From Dryomyza anilis (Eukaryota > Arthropoda > Insecta > Diptera > Dryomyzidae): a DNA stretch of 64,000 nt. The notes under the pieces were generated by a model. The model was given only the letters and a program-made list of their open reading frames with translations, made no database searches and was not told where the DNA came from. Shown in pieces: positions 10,417 to 22,714 of the stretch (positions within the stretch are counted from its first letter, which is position 1; each line of letters starts with the position of its first letter). The stretch covers positions 12,274,051 to 12,338,050 of the forward strand of contig OX638135.1 of assembly GCA_951804985.1 (NCBI GenBank), read 5' to 3'. The position numbers and the translations under genes are program-made.

Positions 10417-11456
10417 ATTTTTGTTCAAATACATAAATTATTACGAGTAAAAATTCCCATAATTCCCATATAAATAAAATTTATTTGTTATTCAAAACTT
10501 TTGAATAAGAAACAAAATAAATAACAAATTATTCTGCAACAAAAATATAATTATTATTATTATCATTGCTCTTTGAGTACAAATATAACACACACAAAAA
10601 GAGCTCGGCCTAAGTTCTTATAGGACTGTAGTGCCAAACTATTATATTATTAGCATTGCTCTTGCACTAAGAAAAAAGTAACGCAATACAGTGTATTTAA
10701 ATTTGATTTATATACTTTTATAATAAAAAAAACGTTACATTCCATACAAAAAAATGTACACGCGTATTTAATTTCAGATTAGAAAGTTGTCCGATAAAAT
10801 TAAAAAATTTACCAAAACATTTCAGATACCCAAATTTAACCAAAATTTGGTTTATTTGATTTTGGAATGACTCTGTTAAAAAATTTTATTATTTAAAGGA
10901 GGTTTTTTTTATCGATCATAATTTTATTATTTCTTTTTAAATTTCAATAATTTCGAAAAAGTCATTAAATTTACTTTAAATAACAATAAAAACAAGTAAA
11001 TTATGGTACAAGATGTTTTTTTTACGATTTTTCAACAAAAGATTGTGTATTTTCTGTACCCCGGTTTTAATTAACCGATTTCATTACATATGTTCGTTCT
11101 TCAACAAATTATACAGTCCGGAAATATTTTACGTAGGTACATGAGTAAGTCAATAGAATTTGCACAAAGAAGTGGTAATAAAAATTCTGTAAATGAGAAT
11201 ATAAATTATTTTTCGAAGCCTATCATGTATATTAATGCAATTGGTTGCATGTGCTCGAATAATTAATATATTTTTGTTGCAGAATAAAAAAAAAAACTAA
11301 ATTTGATAATTTGTTATTTATTTTGTTTCTCATTTAAAAGTTTTGAATAATAAATGAATTTTATTTATACGGGAAGTATGCTGCATTCTAAACACAGCGT
11401 TTTTTTATTTAGAATATATTTTTACTCGTAATAATTTATGTATTTGAATAAAAATG
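10417..11456. mobile_element. Foldback element within unit 1
   Basis: The outer block CAAATACATAAATTATTACGAGTAAAAAT recurs inverted at 11418-11450. Pairing continues through TTATTCAAAACTTTTGAATAAGAAAC and AAATAACAAATTATTCTGCAACAAAAATAT, so arms are about 120-190 bp with indels. A SINE fragment lies just inside the left arm. No transposase frame is present. The same element occurs in units 2 and 3, so it entered before the tandem amplification. Confidence 0.7.
10572..10660 (-). mobile_element. SINE 3' fragment (also at 14134-14222 and 19058-19146)
   Basis: TTTGAGTACAAATATAACAC and GAGCTCGGCCTAAGTTCTTA followed by GGACTGTAGTGCCAAAC match the 3' body of the SINE at 54872-55192. The tRNA-like head is absent. 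The fragment is part of the foldback element and is copied with each tandem unit. Confidence 0.65.
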
Positions 11457-11994
11457 TTGATTAAGATTTCATGTTAAATTTATTTTTCTGTTCAACGAAC
11501 AATTTAATGAAACAATTTTTATAAACAAAATTAAAACAGCGATTAAAAGTATATTTGAATATTTCTGAACTTTTCTGTATAATCAATATTTTAATATAAA
11601 AACTATGAAAACATTGCGCAGTCTATTATATCATTGAATTATATTTATTTGCATTGTTTATGGTATCAAAAAAAAACTGCAAGATCTGCATTTATATGTC
11701 AGCTATTAACGCTTGCTTAGTGTATGATATACATACGTTCGTACAAATTGCATATGTCCTTCAGCATGAAACACTTGGGGGAATGACCCTTGTCAAGGTT
11801 TGATAGCTTGCGCAATTAATATAGGTCAATAATGCAATTGTTGGTTTTGCATTATCTGTATTGAATTCGACAATGTTATGACTAACATTGATTTAAATTT
11901 AAATTAATGCAATTGGTTGCATGTGCTTAATTTATTTATTTTCTCAATTGATGATTAACTAACTTTAAAATTATAAGTTCTTTTCCTAAAATAG

Positions 11995-12092
<98 letters not shown>

Positions 12093-12368
12093 TTCTTATT
12101 ACTAAATTATTATTTTTAATATGTCCTATCTCTTTATTTTTATTACTATGATTTTTCCTTTGTTTTTTACTTACTGTTTCTCAAACTATTTATATTTATT
12201 TTTTCCTCCAAATGACGAAGTATGTAATGATTTATTTAATGATTACTCTTTATCTTATGGTTAGATTTATTTTGTCTAACATAATATTGCAATCTACTAG
12301 TTTAATTGTCAACGCATAGCTAATTGGTTTTATATTTTTACTTTCATGGGTTCTATTTTAGGGTAATA

Positions 12369-13217
12369 TTATAATATTTTAAGTTTTAACGGCATACAAT
12401 ATTTGTGATATGCGTTTAACAAATTATTGTGAATTTTCTTATCTTTGTTTTTGATCAATATCGTCGTGGTCACTGGCCCACTTCCCTCTACGACCACGTA
12501 GGGTCCCTTCCAAATTGGAGAGAACTTATTCTTCCTAGTTTGGTTTTTCATTAAAACCATGTCGTGTGGTTTGAATTGTATAGGGTTGAGATTCTTGTCG
12601 TATTGTTTTTTCGACACCTCCTTGGCCCTACATTGATTTTGCCTGACGATCTCGTGTGATCGCTGTATTTGGTACTTTAGTACCTTATTGTAGTCTTCTG
12701 CGTTATATAAAGGTGAACATTTACGCTTTAAATTCGAAGGCATGTCGAAGTCAAACCCGTACAACGTACGGAATGGTGTTTGACCCGTCGACGTATGCAC
12801 CGTGTTATTATAAACATGCATTGTAGAATTTAACCATTGGTCCCAGTTTGACCCATCCTCTTCAGCAAAACTACGTAAATATTCAGCTAGTGGACGATGA
12901 TTTCGTTCAAATGACCCATTAGCTTGTGGATGGTAGGGTGTTATATGTAATTTTTTAATTCCTAACAATTTACATGTATCCGAAAATAGTTTGGAAACGA
13001 AGTTCGATCCATTGTCTGTTACCAATACTTTGGGTATATTGTAGCGTGTAACTATTTCGTTGAAGAATGCTTTTGCTACGGTGTTGGCTTCCGCAAAATC
13101 GTCCTGAAACGTTAATATGTATTTATTCCCTGAAATAGTTTCAGGCAGAATACCCACCAGGTCCATGTACACTTTGTCAAAGGGTCTGACTGGCGTATCA
13201 GTTAGAACCATTGGCAT
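12369..13217 (-). pseudogene. gypsy-1 integrase, truncated copy (unit 1)
   Basis: A 282-codon open frame identical in protein sequence to the matching part of the full copy at 20830-21906. It keeps the catalytic core (YMDLVG, VTDNGSNF and the ERNH glutamate region) and the C-terminal domain with FSPIWKGPYVV. The N-terminal HHCC zinc finger is cut at the tandem junction: CQVNKSSRL remains but the upstream His residues are lost. The reading frame is intact but no start context or promoter is seen. Confidence 0.9.
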
Positions 13218-13328
13218 CTTTGTCAGCCTCGAACTCTTGTTTACCTGGCATTTTGAGTTATCTATATAAGTTATCTATAAAAATTTGTTTGAATAATTAA
13301 ATGGGTTTCAATAATAATAATTATAATA

Positions 13329-13479
<151 letters not shown>

Positions 13480-13669
13480 ATTTTTTTTTTTTATTTTTTA
13501 TTTTTTTTTTTAGATTTCTTCTTTCTTATATATATATTTTTTCTTCTTTTTTTTATATATTGTTATTATTCGTTTTTTTTTTTTTTAATATCTCTTGTTT
13601 TATACTTGTGTAATATTTGTTCATACTTATAATGAGAATATAACCGATTTCATATTTGTAATTGGATGA

Positions 13670-13743
<74 letters not shown>

Positions 13744-13980
13744 GATAAACTTGTTCAATTTATTTTACTTATACGTGTTTTGCATGTGTATTGAGTGTGT
13801 GCTTGTTGGTATTTTAAAATGAATATATTGAATTTATATTTGGGTTAAAGAGGTGTAAATAATTACATGAGTGACATTTGTATGCCCTACTGTTGGACCA
13901 GATTTCTCCTCTTGCTCTTCTGTTTGTTGGGTCGGATTTGCCTTGTTCATCGGGCAGCACGCCCGGGGCAGCCTATTTTA

Positions 13981-15019
13981 ATTTTTGTTCAAATACATAA
14001 ATTAGTACGAGTAAAAATTCCCATAATTCCCATATAAATAAAATTTATTTGTTATTCAAAACTTTTGAATAAGAAACAAAATAAATAACAAATTATTCTG
14101 CAACAAAAATATAATTATTATTATTATCATTGCTCTTTGAGTACAAATATAACACACACAAAAAGAGCTCGGCCTAAGTTCTTATAGGACTGTAGTGCCA
14201 AACTATTATATTATTAGCATTGCTCTTGCACTAAGAAAAAAGTAACGCAATACAGTGTATTTAAATTTGATTTATATACTTTTATAATAAAAAAAACGTT
14301 ACATTCCATACAAAAAAATGTACACGCGTATTTAATTTCAGATTAGAAAGTTGTCCGATAAAATTAAAAAATTTACCAAAACATTTCAGATACCCAAATT
14401 TAACCAAAATTTGGTTTATTTGATTTTGGAATGACTCTGTTAAAAAATTTTATTATTTAAAGGAGGTTTTTTTTATCGATCATAATTTTATTATTTCTTT
14501 TTAAATTTCAATAATTTCGAAAAAGTCATTAAATTTACTTTAAATAACAATAAAAACAAGTAAATTATGGTACAAGATGTTTTTTTTACGATTTTTCAAC
14601 AAAAGATTGTGTATTTTCTGTACCCCGGTTTTAATTAACCGATTTCATTACATATGTTCGTTCTTCAACAAATTATACAGTCCGGAAATATTTTACGTAG
14701 GTACATGAGTAAGTCAATAGAATTTGCACAAAGAAGTGGTAATAAAAATTCTGTAAATGAGAATATAAATTATTTTTCGAAGCCTATCATGTATATTAAT
14801 GCAATTGGTTGCATGTGCTCGAATAATTAATATATTTTTGTTGCAGAATAAAAAAAAAAACTAAATTTGATAATTTGTTATTTATTTTGTTTCTCATTTA
14901 AAAGTTTTGAATAATAAATGAATTTTATTTATACGGGAAGTATGCTGCATTCTAAACACAGCGTTTTTTTATTTAGAATATATTTTTACTCGTAATAATT
15001 TATGTATTTGAATAAAAAT
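13981..15019. mobile_element. Foldback element within unit 2
   Basis: Same element as at 10417-11456, with inverted ends near 13981 and 15019. It differs from the other copies by single bases (TTAGTACGAG at about 14003, AATATGGGTC at about 15386). Confidence 0.7.
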
Positions 15020-15558
15020 GTTGATTAAGATTTCATGTTAAATTTATTTTTCTGTTCAACGAACAATTTAATGAAACAATTTTTATAAACAAAATTAAAA
15101 CAGCGATTAAAAGTATATTTGAATATTTCTGAACTTTTCTGTATAATCAATATTTTAATATAAAAACTATGAAAACATTGCGCAGTCTATTATATCATTG
15201 AATTATATTTATTTGCATTGTTTATGGTATCAAAAAAAAACTGCAAGATCTGCATTTATATGTCAGCTATTAACGCTTGCTTAGTGTATGATATACATAC
15301 GTTCGTACAAATTGCATATGTCCTTCAGCATGAAACACTTGGGGGAATGACCCTTGTCAAGGTTTGATAGCTTGCGCAATTAATATGGGTCAATAATGCA
15401 ATTGTTGGTTTTGCATTATCTGTATTGAATTCGACAATGTTATGACTAACATTGATTTAAATTTAAATTAATGCAATTGGTTGCATGTGCTTAATTTATT
15501 TATTTTCTCAATTGATGATTAACTAACTTTAAAATTATAAGTTCTTTTCCTAAAATAG

Positions 15559-15640
<82 letters not shown>

Positions 15641-15916
15641 TTCTTATTACTAAATTATTATTTTTAATATGTCCTATCTCTTTATTTTTATTACTATGAT
15701 TTTTCCTTTGTTTTTTACTTACTGTTTCTCAAACTATTTATATTTATTTTTTCCTCCAAATGACGAAGTATGTAATGATTTATTTAATGATTACTCTTTA
15801 TCTTATGGTTAGATTTATTTTGTCTAACATAATATTGCAATCTACTAGTTTAATTGTCAACGCATAGCTAATTGGTTTTATATTTTTACTTTCATGGGTT
15901 CTATTTTAGGGTAATA

Positions 15917-16765
15917 TTATAATATTTTAAGTTTTAACGGCATACAATATTTGTGATATGCGTTTAACAAATTATTGTGAATTTTCTTATCTTTGTTTTT
16001 GATCAATATCGTCGTGGTCACTGGCCCACTTCCCTCTACGACCACGTAGGGTCCCTTCCAAATTGGAGAGAACTTATTCTTCCTAGTTTGGTTTTTCATT
16101 AAAACCATGTCGTGTGGTTTGAATTGTATAGGGTTGAGATTCTTGTCGTATTGTTTTTTCGACACCTCCTTGGCCCTACATTGATTTTGCCTGACGATCT
16201 CGTGTGATCGCTGTATTTGGTACTTTAGTACCTTATTGTAGTCTTCTGCGTTATATAAAGGTGAACATTTACGCTTTAAATTCGAAGGCATGTCGAAGTC
16301 AAACCCGTACAACGTACGGAATGGTGTTTGACCCGTCGACGTATGCACCGTGTTATTATAAACATGCATTGTAGAATTTAACCATTGGTCCCAGTTTGAC
16401 CCATCCTCTTCAGCAAAACTACGTAAATATTCAGCTAGTGGACGATGATTTCGTTCAAATGACCCATTAGCTTGTGGATGGTAGGGTGTTATATGTAATT
16501 TTTTAATTCCTAACAATTTACATGTATCCGAAAATAGTTTGGAAACGAAGTTCGATCCATTGTCTGTTACCAATACTTTGGGTATATTGTAGCGTGTAAC
16601 TATTTCGTTGAAGAATGCTTTTGCTACGGTGTTGGCTTCCGCAAAATCGTCCTGAAACGTTAATATGTATTTATTCCCTGAAATAGTTTCAGGCAGAATA
16701 CCCACCAGGTCCATGTACACTTTGTCAAAGGGTCTGACTGGCGTATCAGTTAGAACCATTGGCAT
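15917..16765 (-). pseudogene. gypsy-1 integrase, truncated copy (unit 2)
   Basis: A 282-codon frame identical in translation to the unit 1 copy, with the same loss of the zinc finger and the same internal deletion after FQDDF. Conservation of the frame reflects recent copying and does not show selection. Confidence 0.9.
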
Positions 16766-16876
16766 CTTTGTCAGCCTCGAACTCTTGTTTACCTGGCATT
16801 TTGAGTTATCTATATAAGTTATCTATAAAAATTTGTTTGAATAATTAAATGGGTTTCAATAATAATAATTATAATA

Positions 16877-16943
<67 letters not shown>

Positions 16944-17133
16944 ATTTTTTTTTTTTATTTTTTATTTTTTTTTTTAGATTTCTTCTTTCTTATATATATA
17001 TTTTTTCTTCTTTTTTTTATATATTGTTATTATTCGTTTTTTTTTTTTTTAATATCTCTTGTTTTATACTTGTGTAATATTTGTTCATACTTATAATGAG
17101 AATATAACCGATTTCATATTTGTAATTGGATGA

Positions 17134-17213
<80 letters not shown>

Positions 17214-17421
17214 GATAAACTTGTTCAATTTATTTTACTTATACGTGTTTTGCATGTGTATTGAGTGTGTGCTTGTTGGTATTTTAAAATGAATATATTG
17301 AATTTATATTTGGGTTAAAGAGGTGTAAATAATTACATGAGTGACATTTGTATGCCCTACTGTTGGACCAGATTTCTCCTCTTGCTCTTCTGTTTGTTGG
17401 GTCGGATTTGCCTTGTTCATC

Positions 17422-18874
17422 TTCAATGTTTCGTTGTATGTAGTGTGTTGGATCTGTTGGGCTTCGATGGTTCTTGTGGAATTTGCTAATGGTGTTATCT
17501 CCAGTAGACGGCGTCATTTTGATACGCTGGACTCTTAGTCGTTCAAGAGAGCTTTGGTCCCGTTGCCTTGGTTGACGATTCGTTCGAAATGAGTGTTCTT
17601 TTCTGCGATCTTGTCAAACATTTTGAAAACATCTTGGTGATCATGTCACTTTATGTAGCCTATAGATTTCTGAATTGTTGATATCAGAAAACCGCTGGGC
17701 ATTTGCGTCACTACTTCTTCGTGGAACATCTTGGTGCTCATGTCACTTTATTTAGAATATTATAGATTTCCGAATTGTTGATATCAGAAAATCGATATTG
17801 CATCGCTTCTTCTCTGTGTGCGATGGAAAACATAATAATTTGAATTTTTAAATACATTTTCAAGATCAGAGTTAAATATTGTTTTCTGCATCTTGTATAT
17901 GGCAGTTATAGTTATATGATTTAAATTCAATCACTGTAATCTACAACAACATAGTAATCTATAACAACAAGTTTGCTCCTAGTGCATCCTTCTACGTCTT
18001 CAAATATGCTGCCACTCTGCTTCATTTCTTCGTTTTTCTTTTCCTTATTTGAATCTGCTGGACCTCTGCTTCACTTCTTCTTCTTGTTGATAACACCCAG
18101 AGCTCTTCCATAATAAATTAATTAATTTTTTTTATTTTAATTCCCCTTATTTTTTTCATATAGTTTTTCCTTTTCCTTTCTCTATATATTTTTTTCTTCT
18201 CTTCTTATTTTCTTCTTTTTTTTCTTTTCTTATTTTCTTCCTTTTTTTTCTTCTCTTTAATTAAAATTTTCATACCTCCTTCTTTTTTCTTTTCTGTTTT
18301 TTCTCTTTAATTTAAATTTTCTCCTTTTTTTTAATTTTAGTTCCCCCCCTTTTTTTTTTTTTTCTTTAATAATTTAATTGTTTATATTATTTTTTTTGTC
18401 TTCTTTTTTTTCTTGTCTTTTTTTTCTTTTTAATAGAAATATTATACGTAAGTTCTTCAAATTTATTTAAAATTTAATTGTTATATTCAAACTTATTCAA
18501 ATTTAATTATATTAATATACAAAAGTACCTATAATTTCTCTGCATGTAAATAAATATAATTCAGAGTTCGGATTTGCACGCACGCCCGTGCCCTTCTTCC
18601 AATGAGAAGTAAATTTGTTTACGCAGACACTGCACTCGGGCATCACATTTTTTTTACAACACAACCCGTCGCAACGAGTAATGCTTTTCACTATTCTCGG
18701 TATCTGCCTCGTGGGGGCTACGAAAATTAAGAAACCGAGCTGCAGCCAAGGGCCGAAAATTAAAACTGCAGTCCGAGCAGACGTGGAATGAGAAAATAAA
18801 GAAGCATATCGCGCAAGTGTTATGGTATTTATTTCGCGGGGCAACTCCGTGCAACAGCGAAAACAGGCTGCCCC
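17422..18874 (-). other. Segment present only in unit 3
   Basis: Absent from units 1 and 2, where GTTCATC joins directly to GGGCAGCAC. It holds a degenerate direct repeat of about 97-bp period (from 17628 and 17726, ACATCTTGGTG-TCATGTCACTTTAT) and a long pyrimidine-rich tract at 18120-18440 (polypurine in the element's sense strand). Short minus frames at 17284-17517 and 18512-18883 show no recognised domain. Its position between integrase and 3' LTR is where env would lie, but no envelope features are visible. Confidence 0.7.
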
Positions 18875-18896
18875 GGGCAGCACGCCCGGGGCAGCC
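18866..18896. repeat. G+C-rich 13-bp perfect hairpin
   Basis: GGCTGCCCCGGGC at 18866-18878 pairs with 18884-18896 around an AGCAC loop. In units 1 and 2 only part of the left arm remains because the shared deletion ends inside it. It stands out against the A+T-rich surroundings. Confidence 0.85.
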
Positions 18897-18904
18897 TATT
18901 TTAA

Positions 18905-19942
18905 TTTTTGTTCAAATACATAAATTATTACGAGTAAAAATTCCCATAATTCCCATATAAATAAAATTTATTTGTTATTCAAAACTTTTGAATAAGAAAC
19001 AAAATAAATAACAAATTATTCTGCAACAAAAATATAATTATTATTATTATCATTGCTCTTTGAGTACAAATATAACACACACAAAAAGAGCTCGGCCTAA
19101 GTTCTTATAGGACTGTAGTGCCAAACTATTATATTATTAGCATTGCTCTTGCACTAAGAAAAAAGTAACGCAATACAGTGTATTTAAATTTGATTTATAT
19201 ACTTTTATAATAAAAAAAACGTTACATTCCATACAAAAAAATGTACACGCGTATTTAATTTCAGATTAGAAAGTTGTCCGATAAAATTAAAAAATTTACC
19301 AAAACATTTCAGATACCCAAATTTAACCAAAATTTGGTTTATTTGATTTTGGAATGACTCTGTTAAAAAATTTTATTATTTAAAGGAGGTTTTTTTTATC
19401 GATCATAATTTTATTATTTCTTTTTAAATTTCAATAATTTCGAAAAAGTCATTAAATTTACTTTAAATAACAATAAAAACAAGTAAATTATGGTACAAGA
19501 TGTTTTTTTTACGATTTTTCAACAAAAGATTGTGTATTTTCTGTACCCCGGTTTTAATTAACCGATTTCATTACATATGTTCGTTCTTCAACAAATTATA
19601 CAGTCCGGAAATATTTTACGTAGGTACATGAGTAAGTCAATAGAATTTGCACAAAGAAGTGGTAATAAAAATTCTGTAAATGAGAATATAAATTATTTTT
19701 CGAAGCCTATCATGTATATTAATGCAATTGGTTGCATGTGCTCGAATAATTAATATATTTTTGTTGCAGAATAAAAAAAAAAACTAAATTTGATAATTTG
19801 TTATTTATTTTGTTTCTCATTTAAAAGTTTTGAATAATAAATGAATTTTATTTATACGGGAAGTATGCTGCATTCTAAACACAGCGTTTTTTTATTTAGA
19901 ATATATTTTTACTCGTAATAATTTATGTATTTGAATAAAAAT
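18905..19942. mobile_element. Foldback element within unit 3
   Basis: Third copy of the roughly 1.04 kb element. Left arm 18905-19035 and right arm 19760-19942 are imperfect inverted repeats. Near its right arm the phrase AATGCAATTGGTTGCATGTGCT occurs at about 19722 and again outside the element at about 20393. Confidence 0.7.
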
Positions 19943-20481
19943 GTTGATTAAGATTTCATGTTAAATTTATTTTTCTGTTCAACGAACAATTTAATGAAAC
20001 AATTTTTATAAACAAAATTAAAACAGCGATTAAAAGTATATTTGAATATTTCTGAACTTTTCTGTATAATCAATATTTTAATATAAAAACTATGAAAACA
20101 TTGCGCAGTCTATTATATCATTGAATTATATTTATTTGCATTGTTTATGGTATCAAAAAAAAACTGCAAGATCTGCATTTATATGTCAGCTATTAACGCT
20201 TGCTTAGTGTATGATATACATACGTTCGTACAAATTGCATATGTCCTTCAGCATGAAACACTTGGGGGAATGACCCTTGTCAAGGTTTGATAGCTTGCGC
20301 AATTAATATAGGTCAATAATGCAATTGTTGGTTTTGCATTATCTGTATTGAATTCGACAATGTTATGACTAACATTGATTTAAATTTAAATTAATGCAAT
20401 TGGTTGCATGTGCTTAATTTATTTATTTTCTCAATTGATGATTAACTAACTTTAAAATTATAAGTTCTTTTCCTAAAATAG

Positions 20482-20553
<72 letters not shown>

Positions 20554-20829
20554 TTCTTATTACTAAATTATTATTTTTAATATGTCCTATCTCTTTATTT
20601 TTATTACTATGATTTTTCCTTTGTTTTTTACTTACTGTTTCTCAAACTATTTATATTTATTTTTTCCTCCAAATGACGAAGTATGTAATGATTTATTTAA
20701 TGATTACTCTTTATCTTATGGTTAGATTTATTTTGTCTAACATAATATTGCAATCTACTAGTTTAATTGTCAACGCATAGCTAATTGGTTTTATATTTTT
20801 ACTTTCATGGGTTCTATTTTAGGGTAATA

Positions 20830-21906
20830 TTATAATATTTTAAGTTTTAACGGCATACAATATTTGTGATATGCGTTTAACAAATTATTGTGAATTTTCT
20901 TATCTTTGTTTTTGATCAATATCGTCGTGGTCACTGGCCCACTTCCCTCTACGACCACGTAGGGTCCCTTCCAAATTGGAGAGAACTTATTCTTCCTAGT
21001 TTGGTTTTTCATTAAAACCATGTCGTGTGGTTTGAATTGTATAGGGTTGAGATTCTTGTCGTATTGTTTTTTCGACACCTCCTTGGCCCTACATTGATTT
21101 TGCCTGACGATCTCGTGTGATCGCTGTATTTGGTACTTTAGTACCTTATTGTAGTCTTCTGCGTTATATAAAGGTGAACATTTACGCTTTAAATTCGAAG
21201 GCATGTCGAAGTCAAACCCGTACAACGTACGGAATGGTGTTTGACCCGTCGACGTATGCACCGTGTTATTATAAACATGCATTGTAGAATTTAACCATTG
21301 GTCCCAGTTTGACCCATCCTCTTCAGCAAAACTACGTAAATATTCAGCTAGTGGACGATGATTTCGTTCAAATGACCCATTAGCTTGTGGATGGTAGGGT
21401 GTTATATGTAATTTTTTAATTCCTAACAATTTACATGTATCCGAAAATAGTTTGGAAACGAAGTTCGATCCATTGTCTGTTACCAATACTTTGGGTATAT
21501 TGTAGCGTGTAACTATTTCGTTGAAGAATGCTTTTGCTACGGTGTTGGCTTCCGCAAAATCGTCCTGAAACGTTAATATGTATTTATTCCCTGAAATAGT
21601 TTCAGGCAGAATACCCACCAGGTCCATGTACACTTTGTCAAAGGGTCTGACTGGCGTATCAGTTAGAACCATTGGCATCTTTGTCAGCCTCGAACTCTTG
21701 TTTACCTGGCATTTTGAACAATTTTTCACATAATTCTTTATTTGCTTCTGCATACCCTTCCATCGGTACTGTTGCCGAATTCTTAAAAATCTTTTTACGC
21801 CACCTTGGTGACCACCTAACGGTGAATCGTGAAAATCCTTAATTACCGTCTCTATGTCCCAGGGTTCACTTAGAATTATTATATTGTCATTTTCCTTTGT
21901 TATCAA
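20830..21906 (-). CDS. gypsy-1 integrase (longest copy)
   Basis: A 358-codon open frame. Residues 30-72 carry the HHCC zinc finger (HDSPLGGHQGG then CSKCQ). The RNase-H-fold core holds the first Asp in YMDLVG, the second in VTDNGSNF and the Glu in the FERNH segment. The C-terminal part has FSPIWKGPYVVV, like a GPY/F-type module. The core is shortened: FQDDF runs straight into AEANTVAKAF, where Ty3/gypsy integrases usually have about 13-17 more residues between the first and second Asp. All three copies share this in-frame loss. The enzyme inserts the LTR cDNA, but this form is probably inactive. ATG at 21906 is the first in frame and lies inside pol, so it is not a natural start. Confidence 0.85.
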   Translation of the reverse strand: MITKENDNIIILSEPWDIETVIKDFHDSPLGGHQGGVKRFLRIRQQYRWKGMQKQIKNYVKNCSKCQVNKSSRLTKMPMVLTDTPVRPFDKVYMDLVGILPETISGNKYILTFQDDFAEANTVAKAFFNEIVTRYNIPKVLVTDNGSNFVSKLFSDTCKLLGIKKLHITPYHPQANGSFERNHRPLAEYLRSFAEEDGSNWDQWLNSTMHVYNNTVHTSTGQTPFRTLYGFDFDMPSNLKRKCSPLYNAEDYNKVLKYQIQRSHEIVRQNQCRAKEVSKKQYDKNLNPIQFKPHDMVLMKNQTRKNKFSPIWKGPYVVVEGSGPVTTTILIKNKDKKIHNNLLNAYHKYCMPLKLKIL

Positions 21907-22198
21907 ATCGTCAGAATCGCATTCTGACTGTTTCTTATCGTCTTACTTGTCTCTTTCCATGGTTTTTGAACGTGTTTGTACTACAACTATCTTTTCAGTA
22001 TTATTCGGTATGCGGCTAAGCGCATCAGCGTTTAAATTACTTTTTCCCGGTTTGTAATGAATTTCGAAATCATATTCCGATAATTTGTGTCGGAAACGCG
22101 CAAGACGTGATGTCTGATCTTTTAAGTTTGCTATACCCTTTATGGGCTGATGATCCTAAAATTTTTTGTTGCCCATAAAATTGCCAAAAATTCTTTCT
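21907..22198 (-). pseudogene. gypsy-1 RNase H end and RH-IN connection
   Basis: In shifted minus frames one reads DHQPIKG, SRLARFRHKLSEYDFEI, KPGKSNLNADALSRIP and VVVQTRSKTMERDK. These are the RNase H C-terminal motifs and the linker to integrase. A segment between TKNF and DHQP is missing. Frame changes and a stop after MERDK separate it from the integrase frame. Confidence 0.7.
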
Positions 22199-22696
22199 CT
22201 ATAGTAGAGTAGCGTGTTTCCGCATCGTTGAGAGACCTACTTGCAAACGCGATCGGACGCTCGCTTCCAACTTCACCTTGCGAAAGAATCGCGCCAATTG
22301 CTTCGTTACTGGCGCTGTCGTGAGCAAAAAGGGTTCGTTAAAAGTCGGATACGCTAGTATGGTTGGTGACATAATTGCCTCTTTAAGTTTTAAAAACGAA
22401 TTCTGAAACTTGTCGTTCCATATGAACTTAGCGTCCTTTTTAAGTAAGCAGTTTATTGGTAATGACAGTTTCGCCATACCTCCTATAAATTTTCTGTAAT
22501 AATTAATTAAGCCTAAAAATGCTTGAACTTCCTTCCTATTTTTCGGAACTGGAATATTCTTTACACACTCTACTTTGGCTGGATCTGGTAGAGCACCTAA
22601 CTCAGAACACTTGTGTCCTAAATATATAATCTCGCGCCGCAAAAACTGACATTTTTCTGTATTTAATTTCAAATTATGTTCTATCAACTTTTGCAA
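22199..22696 (-). pseudogene. gypsy-1 RT thumb and RNase H start
   Basis: A frame of 165 codons reads LNTEKCQFLRREIIYLGH, VQAFLGLINYYRKFI and PINCLLKKDAKFIW, the RT thumb/connection of Ty3/gypsy elements. It enters the RNase H domain at FLLTT, where the frame shifts; the [15 protein letters not shown] motif with the RNase H Asp is in another frame. Confidence 0.8.
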
Positions 22697-22714
22697 AACC
22701 TTGCATAGCCTATG

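Larger units (their letters stand above)
9804..13257 (-). repeat. gypsy-1 tandem unit 1 (distal copy)
   Basis: First of three direct copies of the integrase-to-3' segment. It starts at TTATCT-TAAGTTATCTATAAAAATTTG and ends inside the integrase zinc-finger codons at CTTGTTTACCTGGCATTTTGA, where the next copy begins. It differs from unit 2 mainly in (TA)n lengths and a few single bases (for example position 10436 against 14003). It carries the same 1,453-bp deletion as unit 2 relative to unit 3. Confidence 0.9.
16806..21713 (-). repeat. gypsy-1 tandem unit 3 (parental copy)
   Basis: Homologous to units 1 and 2 but continuous with the rest of pol beyond 21713, and it keeps 1,453 bp (17422-18874) that the other two lack. 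It is therefore the least altered copy. Its end at the integrase CxxC codons marks the fixed breakpoint of the array. Confidence 0.85.

Noticed and set aside
16806..18896. Envelope gene between gypsy-1 integrase and 3' LTR
   Set aside because: The position fits an errantivirus-like env, but no signal peptide, fusion region or membrane anchor frame is visible.
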